From Balneolaceae bacterium (lineage in GTDB: Bacteria; Bacteroidota; Rhodothermia; Balneolales; Balneolaceae), in assembly GCA_034521495.1 (NCBI GenBank), contig JAXHMK010000009.1, forward strand, positions 298,501 to 362,500: a stretch of 64,000 bases of DNA. The letters run 5' to 3'. Made by a program: the position numbers and the translations under genes. The notes under the pieces are model-generated. The model was not told the origin of the DNA. It worked only from the letters and a program-made list of their open reading frames with translations, and did no database searches. This document shows, in pieces, positions 27,355 to 36,695 of the stretch. How positions within the stretch are numbered: the first letter of the stretch is position 1; the number at the start of each line of letters is the position of its first letter.

Positions 27355-28473
27355 ATGAAATTTGAAACGAAAGCTATTCACGCCGGACTTGATATCGGCA
27401 ATCCTTCAAAATCTATTATTCCTCCCATATCACCCAGTACAATTTTTGAGATTGATTCGGAAGGCAGGGATGAGAATGATTTTCACTACACGCGACTGCA
27501 AAACCCTAACCGCCAGCAGTTTGAGCATCTGATTGCTGCGCTGGAAGGTGGAGAAGCTGCTGCTGCATTTTCGTCCGGTATTGCAGCAGCAACGGCTGTT
27601 TTGCAGTCTCTTAAAACCGGCGATCATGTGATTATTCCGGAAGATGTTTATGCCGGCAACCGGATGATGATTAAGAAAATTATGACCCGCTGGGGACTTA
27701 ATTTTGATTTTATTGATATGACGGATCTTCAAAATATTGAAGATCATATTAAGCCGAATACAGCACTCATCTGGATTGAAACGCCATCCAATCCCCTGAT
27801 GCAAATTACAGATTTAAAAGCCGTTGCAGGGTTGGCTAAATCGAACAATATTCGAACGGTAGCCGATAATACCTGGCCTACTCCCGTCAATCAATTGCCA
27901 TTTGATTTTGGGATTGACCTGGTTCTGCATTCTACGTCCAAATATTTTGGAGGGCACAGTGATATTTTAGGTGGTGCTGTAGTATCCAGAGAGAATGACG
28001 ATTTTTTTCAGCAGATTCTCACCGTTCAGAAACTGGGCGGTGCCGTTCCATCTCCCCAGGATTGCTGGATGCTGAGCCGTAGTACCCGAACGCTTTCGTA
28101 CAGGATGAAGGGGCATAATGAACATGCGGAGAAAGTGGCTTTATTTTTAGCGGATCATCCAAGAGTTGAAGATGTATTTTTTCCCGGTTTGGAATCACAC
28201 AGAGGTCATGAGATAGCCAAAAAACAGATGAAGGGATTTGGAGGGATGATTTCATTTTTGGTTGATGCCGATCAAAGTGGAACCATCAATATTGTTGGAA
28301 AATCCAGGCTGATTAAACGGGCAACAAGTCTTGGAGGAGTGGAAAGTACCTGGGAGCATCGCCGAAGCAGTGAAGGAGAGGGATCTGTTTCACCGGAGAA
28401 CATGATTCGAATCAGTGTTGGGCTGGAACATCCCGATGATCTTATTGAAGATCTGGAACGGGCTTTAAATTAA
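27355..28473 (+). CDS. PLP-dependent trans-sulfuration enzyme (cystathionine gamma-synthase/beta-lyase type)
   Basis: The 372-residue Cys/Met-metabolism PLP enzyme starts at ATG 27355; a TTG five codons upstream is ignored. The PLP lysine is in LVLHSTSKYFGGHSD, and the family's FHYTRLQNPNR, AAAFSSGIAAATAVLQ and IWIETPSNPLMQITDL elements are all present. The C-terminal RRSSEGEGSVSPENMIRISVGLEHPDDL is typical. Members make or break cystathionine, homocysteine or methionine, and the reaction cannot be fixed by motif alone. The gene lies about 100 bases after the OsmC gene and fits the sulfur theme of this run, but it may have its own promoter. Confidence 0.9.
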   Translation: MKFETKAIHAGLDIGNPSKSIIPPISPSTIFEIDSEGRDENDFHYTRLQNPNRQQFEHLIAALEGGEAAAAFSSGIAAATAVLQSLKTGDHVIIPEDVYAGNRMMIKKIMTRWGLNFDFIDMTDLQNIEDHIKPNTALIWIETPSNPLMQITDLKAVAGLAKSNNIRTVADNTWPTPVNQLPFDFGIDLVLHSTSKYFGGHSDILGGAVVSRENDDFFQQILTVQKLGGAVPSPQDCWMLSRSTRTLSYRMKGHNEHAEKVALFLADHPRVEDVFFPGLESHRGHEIAKKQMKGFGGMISFLVDADQSGTINIVGKSRLIKRATSLGGVESTWEHRRSSEGEGSVSPENMIRISVGLEHPDDLIEDLERALN

Positions 28474-28519
28474 ACAACCTGCCAGAGCGCAAACAAAGTG
28501 AGCTCCTGGTAGAGTTGTT

Positions 28520-28574
28520 TTTTACTTGTTCCGAAGGTCCTCCTTCGGAACACCCCTCTCAGAAGCTCCGCTTC
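28520..28574 (-). repeat. Two-hairpin dispersed element, copy B
   Basis: On the minus strand, GAAGC-GGA-GCTTC (28562-28574) is followed by GTTCCGAAGG-AGGA-CCTTCGGAAC (28528-28551) and AGTAAAAAA. It is the same layout as copy A at 18480-18535, with compensatory changes in the outer stem. It sits between two convergent genes. Confidence 0.7.
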
Positions 28575-28597
28575 GCTATTAATTAAAGTGTCTGATA

Positions 28598-30076
28598 CTA
28601 ATCAGACCCAGAATTCACAAACTTCTCAACCCGTTCGGGATCGTCCGGTTTTGTGACCAAACTAATGCTTACAAGCAAAATGACGTTCACCATCAAACCA
28701 TAAATACCTTCGTGCATGGGGAATGGTTTGATTTCAGGAAATATCAGGCAAATTGTATTTACCAGAATTCCGCCGATCAAACCGGCAAGTGCACCAGCTT
28801 TTGTGGCTCTTTTCCAATAAAACATGGCAAAAACAATCGGGAAGATCTGTGCAACTCCGCCATATGATCCCAAAAGTAAAGCAACGATCGACACATCAAT
28901 CACAACGGCAAACAGGTAGGATATCAAACCGATAATAACCACTGAAATCTGGATAAGCAGTCGTTCTTTTTTATCGCTTAACGGGTTTTTTACTAACTGG
29001 CTGATTCCATCGCGAATTCCAATTGAGGCTGCAGAGTGAAGAATGGCGTCACCGGAGGACATGGAGGCAGCGAGTGCACCTGCGCAAAATAATCCTACTA
29101 CAATAGCTGGTAAGTCTAATTGCATAAGAATATGGGGGAGAATAGTGTCGGCCTGTTCCACGCCCGGAAAAGCCACAATAGCAGAAAAACCGATCATCAA
29201 AATCGGGACAAGAAATATCAGAAATGTGGGATACAGAACAACACTCAAACGAAGTGACCGGGCACTCTTGGCGGCGTAGCTGCGCATAAAAAGGTGCGGC
29301 CACATTGAAAAGCCAAATGCAGAAACGAGAACGGCTGAACTGTATCCCCACCAGCTCCACGCAGAGCCATCGGCGGCCAATCCGGGGGCTTCGAGCATGG
29401 CTGTATTTCCACTCTCCATAATGGCTGTAAACATTTCACCGATACCGCCATACAATGTATTTGGCAGGTAAATTCCCAATACCCAGGCCATTACCATCAT
29501 AAACATTCCCTGGAACGCGTTGGACCACCCAACACCCATCACGCCACTGAAATAGACATAAATGAGTACCACCAGATAAGTCACTCCGGCACCGAGCCAA
29601 TATGGAATCATGCCTTCACTGATCACATTCAAAACATATCCGGCACCAACCATCTGAAGAGTCAGATATGGAATAAAAACCACTACACTGAGAATGGCCA
29701 GCATTACAGACATGAATGTACTATCGAACCGGTCGGCCAGCAGTTCAGCCTGGGTTACGTAACCATATCTTTCTCCAAGCCGCCAGGTTCTTGGTCCAAA
29801 AAAGTAAAAGGGTACAATTCCAATCACCCCGTAAGCGATAATGTAAAAAGCAGCCGCACCCCGTGAATAGGCCCAGCCGGGTCCGCCCAGAAATGCAAAG
29901 GATGAAAAGATAGATGCACCCAATACAAAGTAGAGAATGAACACATTCATACTGCGGTCACCGGCTACATATCCGCTCACACTTTTAGATATTTTCAGGG
30001 AGGGTAAAATTCCGGTTAAAAGAGATATGAAAAGATAAAGACCGACGATGATGAGAATAATTGTGCCGGTTTCCAT
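28598..30076 (-). CDS. Sodium:solute symporter (SSS family)
   Basis: The 492-residue inner-membrane carrier has about 13 hydrophobic segments. The SSS hallmarks are GYVAGDRSMNVFILYFVLGASIFSSFAFLGGPGWAYSRG near the N-terminus, FQGMFMMVMAWVLG, and ASMSSGDAILHSAASI, where small and Ser residues line the Na+ site. It couples sodium entry to uptake of a small organic solute such as an amino acid or carboxylate; the substrate is not evident. Its ATG directly follows the stop of a small two-helix membrane protein (30077-30325) on the same strand, a common pairing of SSS carriers with DUF3311-like partners. Confidence 0.9.
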   Translation of the reverse strand: METGTIILIIVGLYLFISLLTGILPSLKISKSVSGYVAGDRSMNVFILYFVLGASIFSSFAFLGGPGWAYSRGAAAFYIIAYGVIGIVPFYFFGPRTWRLGERYGYVTQAELLADRFDSTFMSVMLAILSVVVFIPYLTLQMVGAGYVLNVISEGMIPYWLGAGVTYLVVLIYVYFSGVMGVGWSNAFQGMFMMVMAWVLGIYLPNTLYGGIGEMFTAIMESGNTAMLEAPGLAADGSAWSWWGYSSAVLVSAFGFSMWPHLFMRSYAAKSARSLRLSVVLYPTFLIFLVPILMIGFSAIVAFPGVEQADTILPHILMQLDLPAIVVGLFCAGALAASMSSGDAILHSAASIGIRDGISQLVKNPLSDKKERLLIQISVVIIGLISYLFAVVIDVSIVALLLGSYGGVAQIFPIVFAMFYWKRATKAGALAGLIGGILVNTICLIFPEIKPFPMHEGIYGLMVNVILLVSISLVTKPDDPERVEKFVNSGSD

Positions 30077-30325
30077 TTAGTCTGTATCGATCTTTTTATT
30101 GTCTGATATGTAAAGAGTCAGAAGTGCGGCAAACCCGGCGATGGTACAAAAGATGATCCAGGCAAATGAAAGAGGTAAACCGAATATCAGTGGAGTAGCT
30201 GATGAAAACAATGTGTAACCGGGCCAGATAATCATCAGGGAAATCAATGTCATGACCACACAAAAAATCACTCTTGATTTCCGGAGGGATGAATTTCTTT
30301 CTGATTGATCTGGTGTTCTGGCCAT
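30077..30325 (-). CDS. Small two-helix membrane protein paired with the SSS symporter
   Basis: The protein has about 82 residues. The start is the ATG at 30325; a GTG at 30346 would add seven residues. Two hydrophobic helices (about 22-39 and 45-66) are joined by a proline-containing turn (FGLPLSF), with a charged N-terminus and the tail YISDNKKIDTD. It resembles DUF3311/YhdT-type small proteins that accompany sodium:solute symporters. The stop abuts the symporter start (TAA then ATG), so the two are translated together. A role in assembly or regulation of the carrier is inferred from the pairing. Confidence 0.75.
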   Translation of the reverse strand: MARTPDQSERNSSLRKSRVIFCVVMTLISLMIIWPGYTLFSSATPLIFGLPLSFAWIIFCTIAGFAALLTLYISDNKKIDTD

Positions 30326-30409
30326 GACTTTACCCGAATTATTCACTAAGTTATTTTTTTATATGCTAATATATTGTTTTTACTTTCGTTATAGAGAATA
30401 ATTTATAGC

Positions 30410-30561
30410 CCAAATTTGGGTGTCTAACCGAAGCTGCGAAATTTGTCCGACTGCTGCGTTGTCCCACAAATGGTTTGCTCAACGTACTCAGGTACGTTTC
30501 CGCCACCATTTCCGTGACGCCTTGCAGACATCCAAATTTCTTGGTGAATAATCCGGGTTTA
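30410..30561. repeat. Diverged second copy of the 13-kb TIR element
   Basis: Read in reverse complement it begins with ACCCGGATTATTCACC and continues colinearly with 13025-13153: shared words include CACCAAGAAATTTGG, GGAAATGGTG, CTGAGTAC and CAAATTTCG. Only one terminal repeat (30544-30561) is clearly kept, so it is truncated or decayed. A perfect CCCAAATTTGGG lies at its far end. It is non-coding and lies upstream of priA. Confidence 0.55.
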
Positions 30562-30618
30562 GTCGGTTATTCACGATTGGATCAAGCGTGAATATAGTTT
30601 TTAAAAGCCTAAACTGAA

Positions 30619-30651
30619 AGATCCGCGAAGTTTCAGAAACTTCGCGGATCT
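30619..30651. repeat. Perfect 33-bp palindrome, member 3, in the priA leader
   Basis: AGATCCGCGAAGTTTC and its exact reverse complement flank one A. The element ends 24 bases before the priA ATG, so it would lie in the mRNA leader if the promoter is upstream. It is otherwise like the palindromes at 17387 and 18567. Confidence 0.85.
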
Positions 30652-30675
30652 CCCTAAGATTCCATAGCTTTCGAC

Positions 30676-33102
30676 ATGCCAAAAACCTATGTCGATATCG
30701 CATTTCCCACAGCTGTCAGGCGGCTGTTTACCTATCATATTTCTGAGGATCAGAAAGTAGAGCCCGGAATGCGGATTTGGGTGCCGCTTCGAAAGGAGTT
30801 TGCCATTGGAATGGCCGTGCAGGTGCACAATCGGAAGCCGGATTTTAAAACAAAACCGGTTGAACAAGTTTTGGATGAAAAACCGGTGATGAACCAAACC
30901 ATGCTTCAGCTTACGGAGTGGATTCACCGCTTTTATTATTGCAGTTGGGGTGAAGCGATCCAGGCGGCATTACCGGTAGGGCTGAACTTTTCTTCGAAAA
31001 AAATGTTGCGTGTAAAACAACTTGACCGATCACGACTAACCGAAAAGGAGAAGGAGATTCTCAAAGATTTAGAGAGCAAAGAATATACTCTTCAGGAAGC
31101 CCGAAAACGGTGGCGGGAAGGGTCAGATAAAAAAGTTCTGAATAAATTGATCAAAACCGGCTGGGTTGAAGTGTGGGAACAGCCCCGCCAGCGAGTAGAT
31201 TACAAAACGGCCAAGCATTGGCAGATTCCCGAATCGGTTCAGCCAAATGAAATCCTGGAAAATCTCCCTGAAAATGAACAATCTAAAAAATGGGTAAAGG
31301 CGTTTGAGAAACTTGCAGAATTGGATCTTCCCAAAACTCATCAGGAACTTTTGGGTGAGAAACTTTTCACTCCTTATACGCTGAAGCGAATTGAGGAAGA
31401 GAGTTGGATTGAATCTGTAGATCTTCCGGTTGAAACGGATACTCAACAAAATGGAGTTCACGATCCCGATCAAATCAAAACACTTTCAGATCAACAGCAG
31501 AACGCTTATGAAGCGATCAAAAAATCATTGGATGACCGGGAATTTAAAAGTTTCCTTTTGTATGGAGTAACCGGATCAGGGAAGACAGAAGTATATATTC
31601 ACGCTTTAAAACATGCATTGGAGCAGGGCAGGGGCGGATTGGTTTTGGTTCCTGAAATTGCGCTGACTCCGCAAACCGTTCAGCGTTTTTACCAGATTTT
31701 TGGGGATCAGATTGCCGTTCTGCACAGTCGGTTGAGTGATCGTGAGCGGTTTGAAGCATGGCAAAGTTTGAAATCTGGAGAAAAGAGAATTGCCATCGGT
31801 CCGCGCTCAGCTGTTTTTGCACCGGTTCAAAATGTCGGGCTGATTGTGGTGGATGAGGAGCACGATTCATCATATAAACAGTTTGATCCATCCCCAAGAT
31901 ATCACGCCCGCGATGTAGCTGTGATGCGTGCAAGCATGGAGAATGCTGTAGCGGTTTTGGGTTCAGCTACTCCGGGAATGGTTTCTGTAAAAGCCGCGAT
32001 GGAGAAAAAGTACGACATGTTGCAACTGCCCCTTCGTCCCACCGGTACAATGCCGGAAGTGAAAATTCTGAACCTGTTGGAGTACAAAGGTGCTATGAAA
32101 GAATCACTCACAGCCGAACTTCACCTGGAGATGGAGAAGGCGCTGGATCGGGATGAACAGGTGATTTTACTCTACAACCGAAGAGGATACTCTTCGTATT
32201 TACAGTGCGAAGATTGCGGACATATACCTCAAAGTCCTCACAGCTCTACCAGCCTTACCTATCACAAAAAGAAAAATATTTTGCTGTGTCATTACAGCGG
32301 TTATTCACGACGGGCAGATAGTCAGTGTGAAAATTGCGGTTCAAAGAATCTGAAGTCGAAAGGCAGCGGAACACAAAAAGTGGAAGAGGAGATGCAGGAG
32401 CTTTTTCCCGACGCACGTCTTTTGAGGATGGATCGTGATACAACTTCCGGAAAATTTGGCCACCAGAATATTTATGAGAAATTCCTGAATGGTGAAGCTG
32501 ATATACTGATTGGTACTCAACTTGTAGCCAAGGGGCTTGACTTCCCGAATGTTACCGTTGTTGGTGTTGTAAATGCCGATACCGAGCTGGCATTTCCCTC
32601 TTTTCGTGCAGGTGAACGGATGTTTCAATTACTCAGCCAGGTTGCGGGACGTGCGGGAAGGGCAGAAAAACCGGGAGTTGTATATGTACAAACCTGGAAA
32701 CCGGATCACCCTGCGATTGAATCTGCCCGCACTCACGATTTCAAAGCATTTGCTAAACAGGAGCTTGCCAATCGGCAGATGCTCAGTTTTCCTCCCTATT
32801 CTCGCATGATTGTGTTCCATTTTAAATCTAAATCGATCAGCAAGGTACAGCTTGTGGCTGACCGATTTTGTGATGCCATGCGTGAAGTGGCTGGTGAAAA
32901 TGCAGTGATGGGGCCGTCACCATCTGTTATAGAGTGGATGAACGGCCAGTACCAATGGGAAGCGAACATTAAATTGAAGCGATCTTATAATGCACATGTA
33001 ATAGAAGAGTTGCTGAATCGAATATTTGCAACATACGACTCGATGAAACCCAAAGGCGCTTCTGCGGTGAGAATTAATGTGGATGTGGATGCGGTGGAGT
33101 GA
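30676..33102 (+). CDS. priA: Primosomal replication-restart helicase PriA, with one zinc site lost
   Basis: PriA reloads the replisome at stalled forks. The 808 residues carry an N-terminal DNA-binding part (1-110), then helicase motifs: Walker A GVTGSGKTEVY (297-307), DEEH at 393-396, GSATP at 429-433, and the C-terminal IGTQLVAKGLDFPNV and VAGRAGRAEK motifs. The zinc region normally has four CxxC motifs. Motif 1 (C511, C514) and motif 4 (C551, C554) are intact. Motif 2 is S520/S523 and motif 3 is C538/S541, so three cysteines are serines (codons AGT at 32233, AGC at 32242, AGC at 32296). The rest of the region (STSLTYHKKK, YSRRADSQ) is well conserved, so the gene looks functional. The ATG at 30676 follows a 33-bp palindrome. 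Confidence 0.95.
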   Translation: MPKTYVDIAFPTAVRRLFTYHISEDQKVEPGMRIWVPLRKEFAIGMAVQVHNRKPDFKTKPVEQVLDEKPVMNQTMLQLTEWIHRFYYCSWGEAIQAALPVGLNFSSKKMLRVKQLDRSRLTEKEKEILKDLESKEYTLQEARKRWREGSDKKVLNKLIKTGWVEVWEQPRQRVDYKTAKHWQIPESVQPNEILENLPENEQSKKWVKAFEKLAELDLPKTHQELLGEKLFTPYTLKRIEEESWIESVDLPVETDTQQNGVHDPDQIKTLSDQQQNAYEAIKKSLDDREFKSFLLYGVTGSGKTEVYIHALKHALEQGRGGLVLVPEIALTPQTVQRFYQIFGDQIAVLHSRLSDRERFEAWQSLKSGEKRIAIGPRSAVFAPVQNVGLIVVDEEHDSSYKQFDPSPRYHARDVAVMRASMENAVAVLGSATPGMVSVKAAMEKKYDMLQLPLRPTGTMPEVKILNLLEYKGAMKESLTAELHLEMEKALDRDEQVILLYNRRGYSSYLQCEDCGHIPQSPHSSTSLTYHKKKNILLCHYSGYSRRADSQCENCGSKNLKSKGSGTQKVEEEMQELFPDARLLRMDRDTTSGKFGHQNIYEKFLNGEADILIGTQLVAKGLDFPNVTVVGVVNADTELAFPSFRAGERMFQLLSQVAGRAGRAEKPGVVYVQTWKPDHPAIESARTHDFKAFAKQELANRQMLSFPPYSRMIVFHFKSKSISKVQLVADRFCDAMREVAGENAVMGPSPSVIEWMNGQYQWEANIKLKRSYNAHVIEELLNRIFATYDSMKPKGASAVRINVDVDAVE

Positions 33103-33293
33103 AAGATGATTTTTGATGAATGATGATTTTAGAATTTAGATCTCAGATTTAGAATAAAGACCAAATAATCATTCAGATATTAAAAAGTGTTGGTTTCCCT
33201 TAGGAAGGATTGAAGTTGTTGTTGAATTCCTCGAAGGATGGGAGCGGATCTTTTATGTTTTTCATTGGAGGCATAATAGCACTGCCAATTTTA

Positions 33294-34898
33294 TCAATCG
33301 CTGATGATTGATTCGAGTGGTATGGAGAACTCAAATCGAGTTCCATTGCTGTTGCTATTGATGGTCAAATCGCCTTTTAATTGATCTGTAAAATTGTTGA
33401 CAAGTGTCATGCCCAAAGAGTTGCTTTTCTTCAGATCAATATCCTTTGGAATACCTGATCCGTTGTCACTGATCTTCATCAGCATTTTGTCATCATTTAA
33501 GTTTGATAATATTTTGATCTCGCCATCATCTCTCTCATTAAAGGCATGTTTATGTGCGTTGATAAGAATTTCGCTAATCATCAATCCAAGAGGAATTGCC
33601 TTCGCCATATCCAGGTGAATGTCGTCTACTTCGTAGGTTAGGATTATACCTTTATTTCCGTCCTGGAATGATCGGTGGGTAACCTCCGCAATGTTTTCGA
33701 TATATTCTTTGAGGCTGATCTTCGAAAAATTCTCATTGTTATAGAGTGCTTCATGTGCAAGAGACATTGTACGAATCCTGGATTTTGAGATCTTCAGCAG
33801 ATCTGCAACATCTTTGTCTTCACTCATGGTTTCTTGCAGTTCAAGCATACCGTGTACCTGGGCCAGGTTATTTTTAACACGGTGCTGAATCTCTTTGAAA
33901 AGGATATCTTTCTCTTTGAGCGAAACTTTCAGTTCTTCGCGACTCTCAAGAAGGTCGGCCGTTCTCTCTTCTACCTGTTCTCGCAGATTTTCATTCCAGC
34001 TGTGCAGGAGATAGATTGCGGCATAGCCGGTTACAAGAATCAACCCTATGGATGTCCATGTGATAATTTCAAATGCTTCGAGTGACCCCATGATGTCTGT
34101 AACCATCACCATGTCACTGCCGCCAACGGTTTCGCGAACATTGGATCGGCCCAGCATATATCCTGAAAAGATAAAGAGTGCCAGGGTAAGTGCTACACTA
34201 ATTACAGAACCATAAATCCATTTTGGTGAAATTTCTTTTCGTGTAGGAAGATCGAAATATTGATTTTTTTTCCGTTCAATCCAGGGAGAGAGAACAAACA
34301 GGAGAGGCCCTAAAATAAGAATGGATTGAAAGAAAATACCGGTCCACCAGCTTTTCCAGACAATCAAGGTGTCTTGTGCAGAAAGCTGAAGGAAAAAGCT
34401 CCAGATAAAAGACCCCATGGAACTGGCCAGTGCCGCAATGAAAGAGATCACCACAAACGCCGCAATGCTCTTAATGCTTCGCAGCGTGTAAGGAATTCGA
34501 ATACTGTGGTATGCAAGGGCAAAGAAACCCATCCCAAAAATAAAAGACATACCGATCAGAGACGCCCACAGTACGGTAATGTCGGACATATATGCCACGA
34601 TGAACGTACACAGATACACGGGTATAAATCCCCATTCAAATCCGAACCAAAACAGCAAAAGCATTCCGATAATTAAGGCGGGATTCAGCAGAAAGAAATT
34701 GATGATCTCAACTCTGTCTGATGTAAGTGTGAGCCACTGCTGCTGCATCAGGTTGGCGGTAATTAGCAACGAAGCCACAATAATTAAAATCCAGCCCAGA
34801 ATGGGACCGTATAGCCTTGCATCAGAAGTTTTAAAATTAGAAGTAAGAAAATCTAATGATACGGGCCTCCAAATAAAATTACGGTCCTTGTTTTTCAT
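33294..34898 (-). CDS. MASE1-type sensor histidine kinase (HisKA_2 family)
   Basis: The protein has about 534 residues. The start is the ATG at 34898; a TTG at 34904 is ignored. An N-terminal integral membrane sensor with about eight hydrophobic helices (about 32-295) resembles MASE1. A short coiled coil (NLREQVEERTADLLESREELKVSLKEKD, about 304-331) leads to the HisKA_2 dimerisation domain, with the phospho-acceptor His339 in KEIQHRVKNNLAQVHGML. The HATPase domain shows MISEILINAHKHAFN (N-box), DNGSGIP and SLGMTLVNN. No response regulator is adjacent, so the partner is elsewhere. The signal is unknown. Confidence 0.88.
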   Translation of the reverse strand: MKNKDRNFIWRPVSLDFLTSNFKTSDARLYGPILGWILIIVASLLITANLMQQQWLTLTSDRVEIINFFLLNPALIIGMLLLFWFGFEWGFIPVYLCTFIVAYMSDITVLWASLIGMSFIFGMGFFALAYHSIRIPYTLRSIKSIAAFVVISFIAALASSMGSFIWSFFLQLSAQDTLIVWKSWWTGIFFQSILILGPLLFVLSPWIERKKNQYFDLPTRKEISPKWIYGSVISVALTLALFIFSGYMLGRSNVRETVGGSDMVMVTDIMGSLEAFEIITWTSIGLILVTGYAAIYLLHSWNENLREQVEERTADLLESREELKVSLKEKDILFKEIQHRVKNNLAQVHGMLELQETMSEDKDVADLLKISKSRIRTMSLAHEALYNNENFSKISLKEYIENIAEVTHRSFQDGNKGIILTYEVDDIHLDMAKAIPLGLMISEILINAHKHAFNERDDGEIKILSNLNDDKMLMKISDNGSGIPKDIDLKKSNSLGMTLVNNFTDQLKGDLTINSNSNGTRFEFSIPLESIISD

Positions 34899-35354
34899 AC
34901 CCAATCAAATATCTGTTGAGTTGCCAAAATTGATCTCATGATTGTATGATTAAACCCGAGTTTTCAAGTGTAGTTGTTGTATCGTTGCACATTAAAATAA
35001 ATGCCAACAATTTTGTTGTTGCTGTAATAAGATCCCTTTTTAAAGAGAGAGTATAGAAAACTATGGAATTTTTGACAATTTATTTTAAAAAAAATTAATA
35101 TTTGTATTTTTGATGATTGCCTCAAATCCGCAAGGATTTCATTTGCATAAGATAGTACAATAACAGTACTCATTTTCTAAAATTTGATTGACAATACTAT
35201 CGTATTTGTAGATTTCCCGTGATTCTTTGCTGTTTTTTTACCACTGTTGACCGCTAACGGATGCCTATTTTGCTGTATTTTTTTACTCATGGACACACCT
35301 CTGCCACAAATTTGGATTAACGAATAGCGTCAGTGGAGGTGACGGGGTGGTTTG
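34899..35354. other. AT-rich intergenic region upstream of the kinase and beside the IS
   Basis: There is no convincing gene: the minus-strand frame at 34964-35173 is AT-driven and has no recognisable features. The right part (about 35200-35354) probably belongs to the non-coding end of the IS, but I could not identify its inverted repeat. Confidence 0.4.
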
Positions 35355-36645
35355 CTACTCCAGAAGCAGCTCGTAGCCCTTACCGGTGTAGAGTTTAAGG
35401 ATATTCTGCCTGCCTGAGCGAATCCACTTGGCGGGAACGCTAATGAATCGAAAGATAAACTTTTTAAGCCGGTAGGTGGCCTTCAGCCAAGGGATGCGCT
35501 TCGAGTAGAGGCTGAGGATGTAACGATAGAAGTTGGCGATGATGGCCGTGAGAATCATAAAGGCCGTGTTCTGCGAGAGGAACGAGCAGGGCAGCCGTGA
35601 CCAGCTAAAATCGTTGCCCATCACATCAAAGACCCGCTCACTGGCTCCTCGTTTGTTGTAGAAGGCAACAATTTCCTCCGGGGAGCTCTCACGATCGTTG
35701 GTTAGAATGGCCCGGTAGGTGTAGGCAGACTCGCTGAACAGATCGCCCTGCTGGTCGTCTCGTTTGATGCGGCTGACGATCAGCCGATAGGAGGTTTGCC
35801 CGTCAAAGGGCCGCCAGTCGGCCAGCTCGGCCACATCCATCGGCTGCCAGTTCAGCTTCACCGACCTCCAGTCGTCCTGATCGAGCGCCCCAATCTGTCG
35901 GAGCATCTCCGCCGAGCGTTTGGCCCGGATGTAGAACTGGTTGGTATGGGGTTGCACCAGATCAACGACGTCCTGTTGATAGGAAGCTGAATCGGCCCGA
36001 AAGCGGCCAATGCTCACATCATGAGCATTCAGCCGTTCGAACAGTCGGTCGAGGGTTTCGTGCTGGGCAAAGCTCGCCTGGCTGTTGCCGTTGCGCCCCT
36101 CGATGGTTACCGGCATGCCGTCAATGCTGGCAACCCCCGGCTGGTAGCCGTGACATTTTTTATAGGTTCGCGCCGCATCCCATTTCTCGGTTTCAATAAC
36201 CTTGTTGTCATAGTCCAGAGTATAGCAGCGCCGGTTGCTGAGTTGTCCGGTGGTCCGCAAGGCTTTCACCAACAATTCGTTTAGCGGCTCATTGATGTTG
36301 AACGTGTGGTTCACACCGCTGGTTGGATGAGTAAGCTGGCGGGAGTCGCAGGCCAGCTGCTTGACCCCACGAAGCAGCGTGTCGGGGCTGCACGGCGAGA
36401 GGCCCCGCGTGCGGTGGAGGGGCTCGCGCAGGTGCTCGGCCTAAATCCTCGGCGCAGTCCCCGCCGGTAAACAATACGCTCATGAGGTTGGCAACAATAT
36501 CGCTGTAGGAAAACCCGGCCGTTTGACCTCTCGGGCCGAGGTGCCGGTCAATCAATCCCGCCAGCCCGCACGTATGAAAACTTTCCAAACAAAAATCTAA
36601 TCCGCCAAATGGTGTTATCTTATCCGATGATTTTGTAATATGCAT
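35355..36645 (-). pseudogene. IS1380-family transposase, frameshifted
   Basis: The 5' frame (from ATG 36645: MHITKSSDKITPFGGLDFCLES...) is good IS1380-type sequence up to GGDCAEDL near 36440. It then turns into compositionally odd Ala/Pro/Arg-rich residues. In the neighbouring frame the protein continues naturally (AEHLREPLHRTRG ... LACDSRQLTHPTSG, then VNHTFNINEPLNELL) to the stop at 35355. Skipping one G in TTAGGCC near 36440 restores a single roughly 430-residue protein. The DDE residues appear to be retained (GMPVTIEGRNGNSQ, RADSASYQ, and the Glu in NKRGASERVFDVMG). The element is far more GC-rich than its surroundings, suggesting recent arrival. No clear terminal inverted repeats or target duplication were found. 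Confidence 0.85.
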
Positions 36646-36695
36646 ATCTCACTTCTTTAGTTTGATTTGTCTCACCTAAATAAGTGAAATTATTC

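Noticed and set aside
34964..35173. Small minus-strand gene upstream of the histidine kinase
   Set aside because: The AT-rich frame has no ribosome-binding site or recognisable motif and sits next to IS-derived sequence.
36289..36645. Programmed frameshift in the transposase
   Set aside because: IS1380 transposases are normally a single frame, and no slippery site or second start pattern is seen. A simple one-base lesion is more economical.
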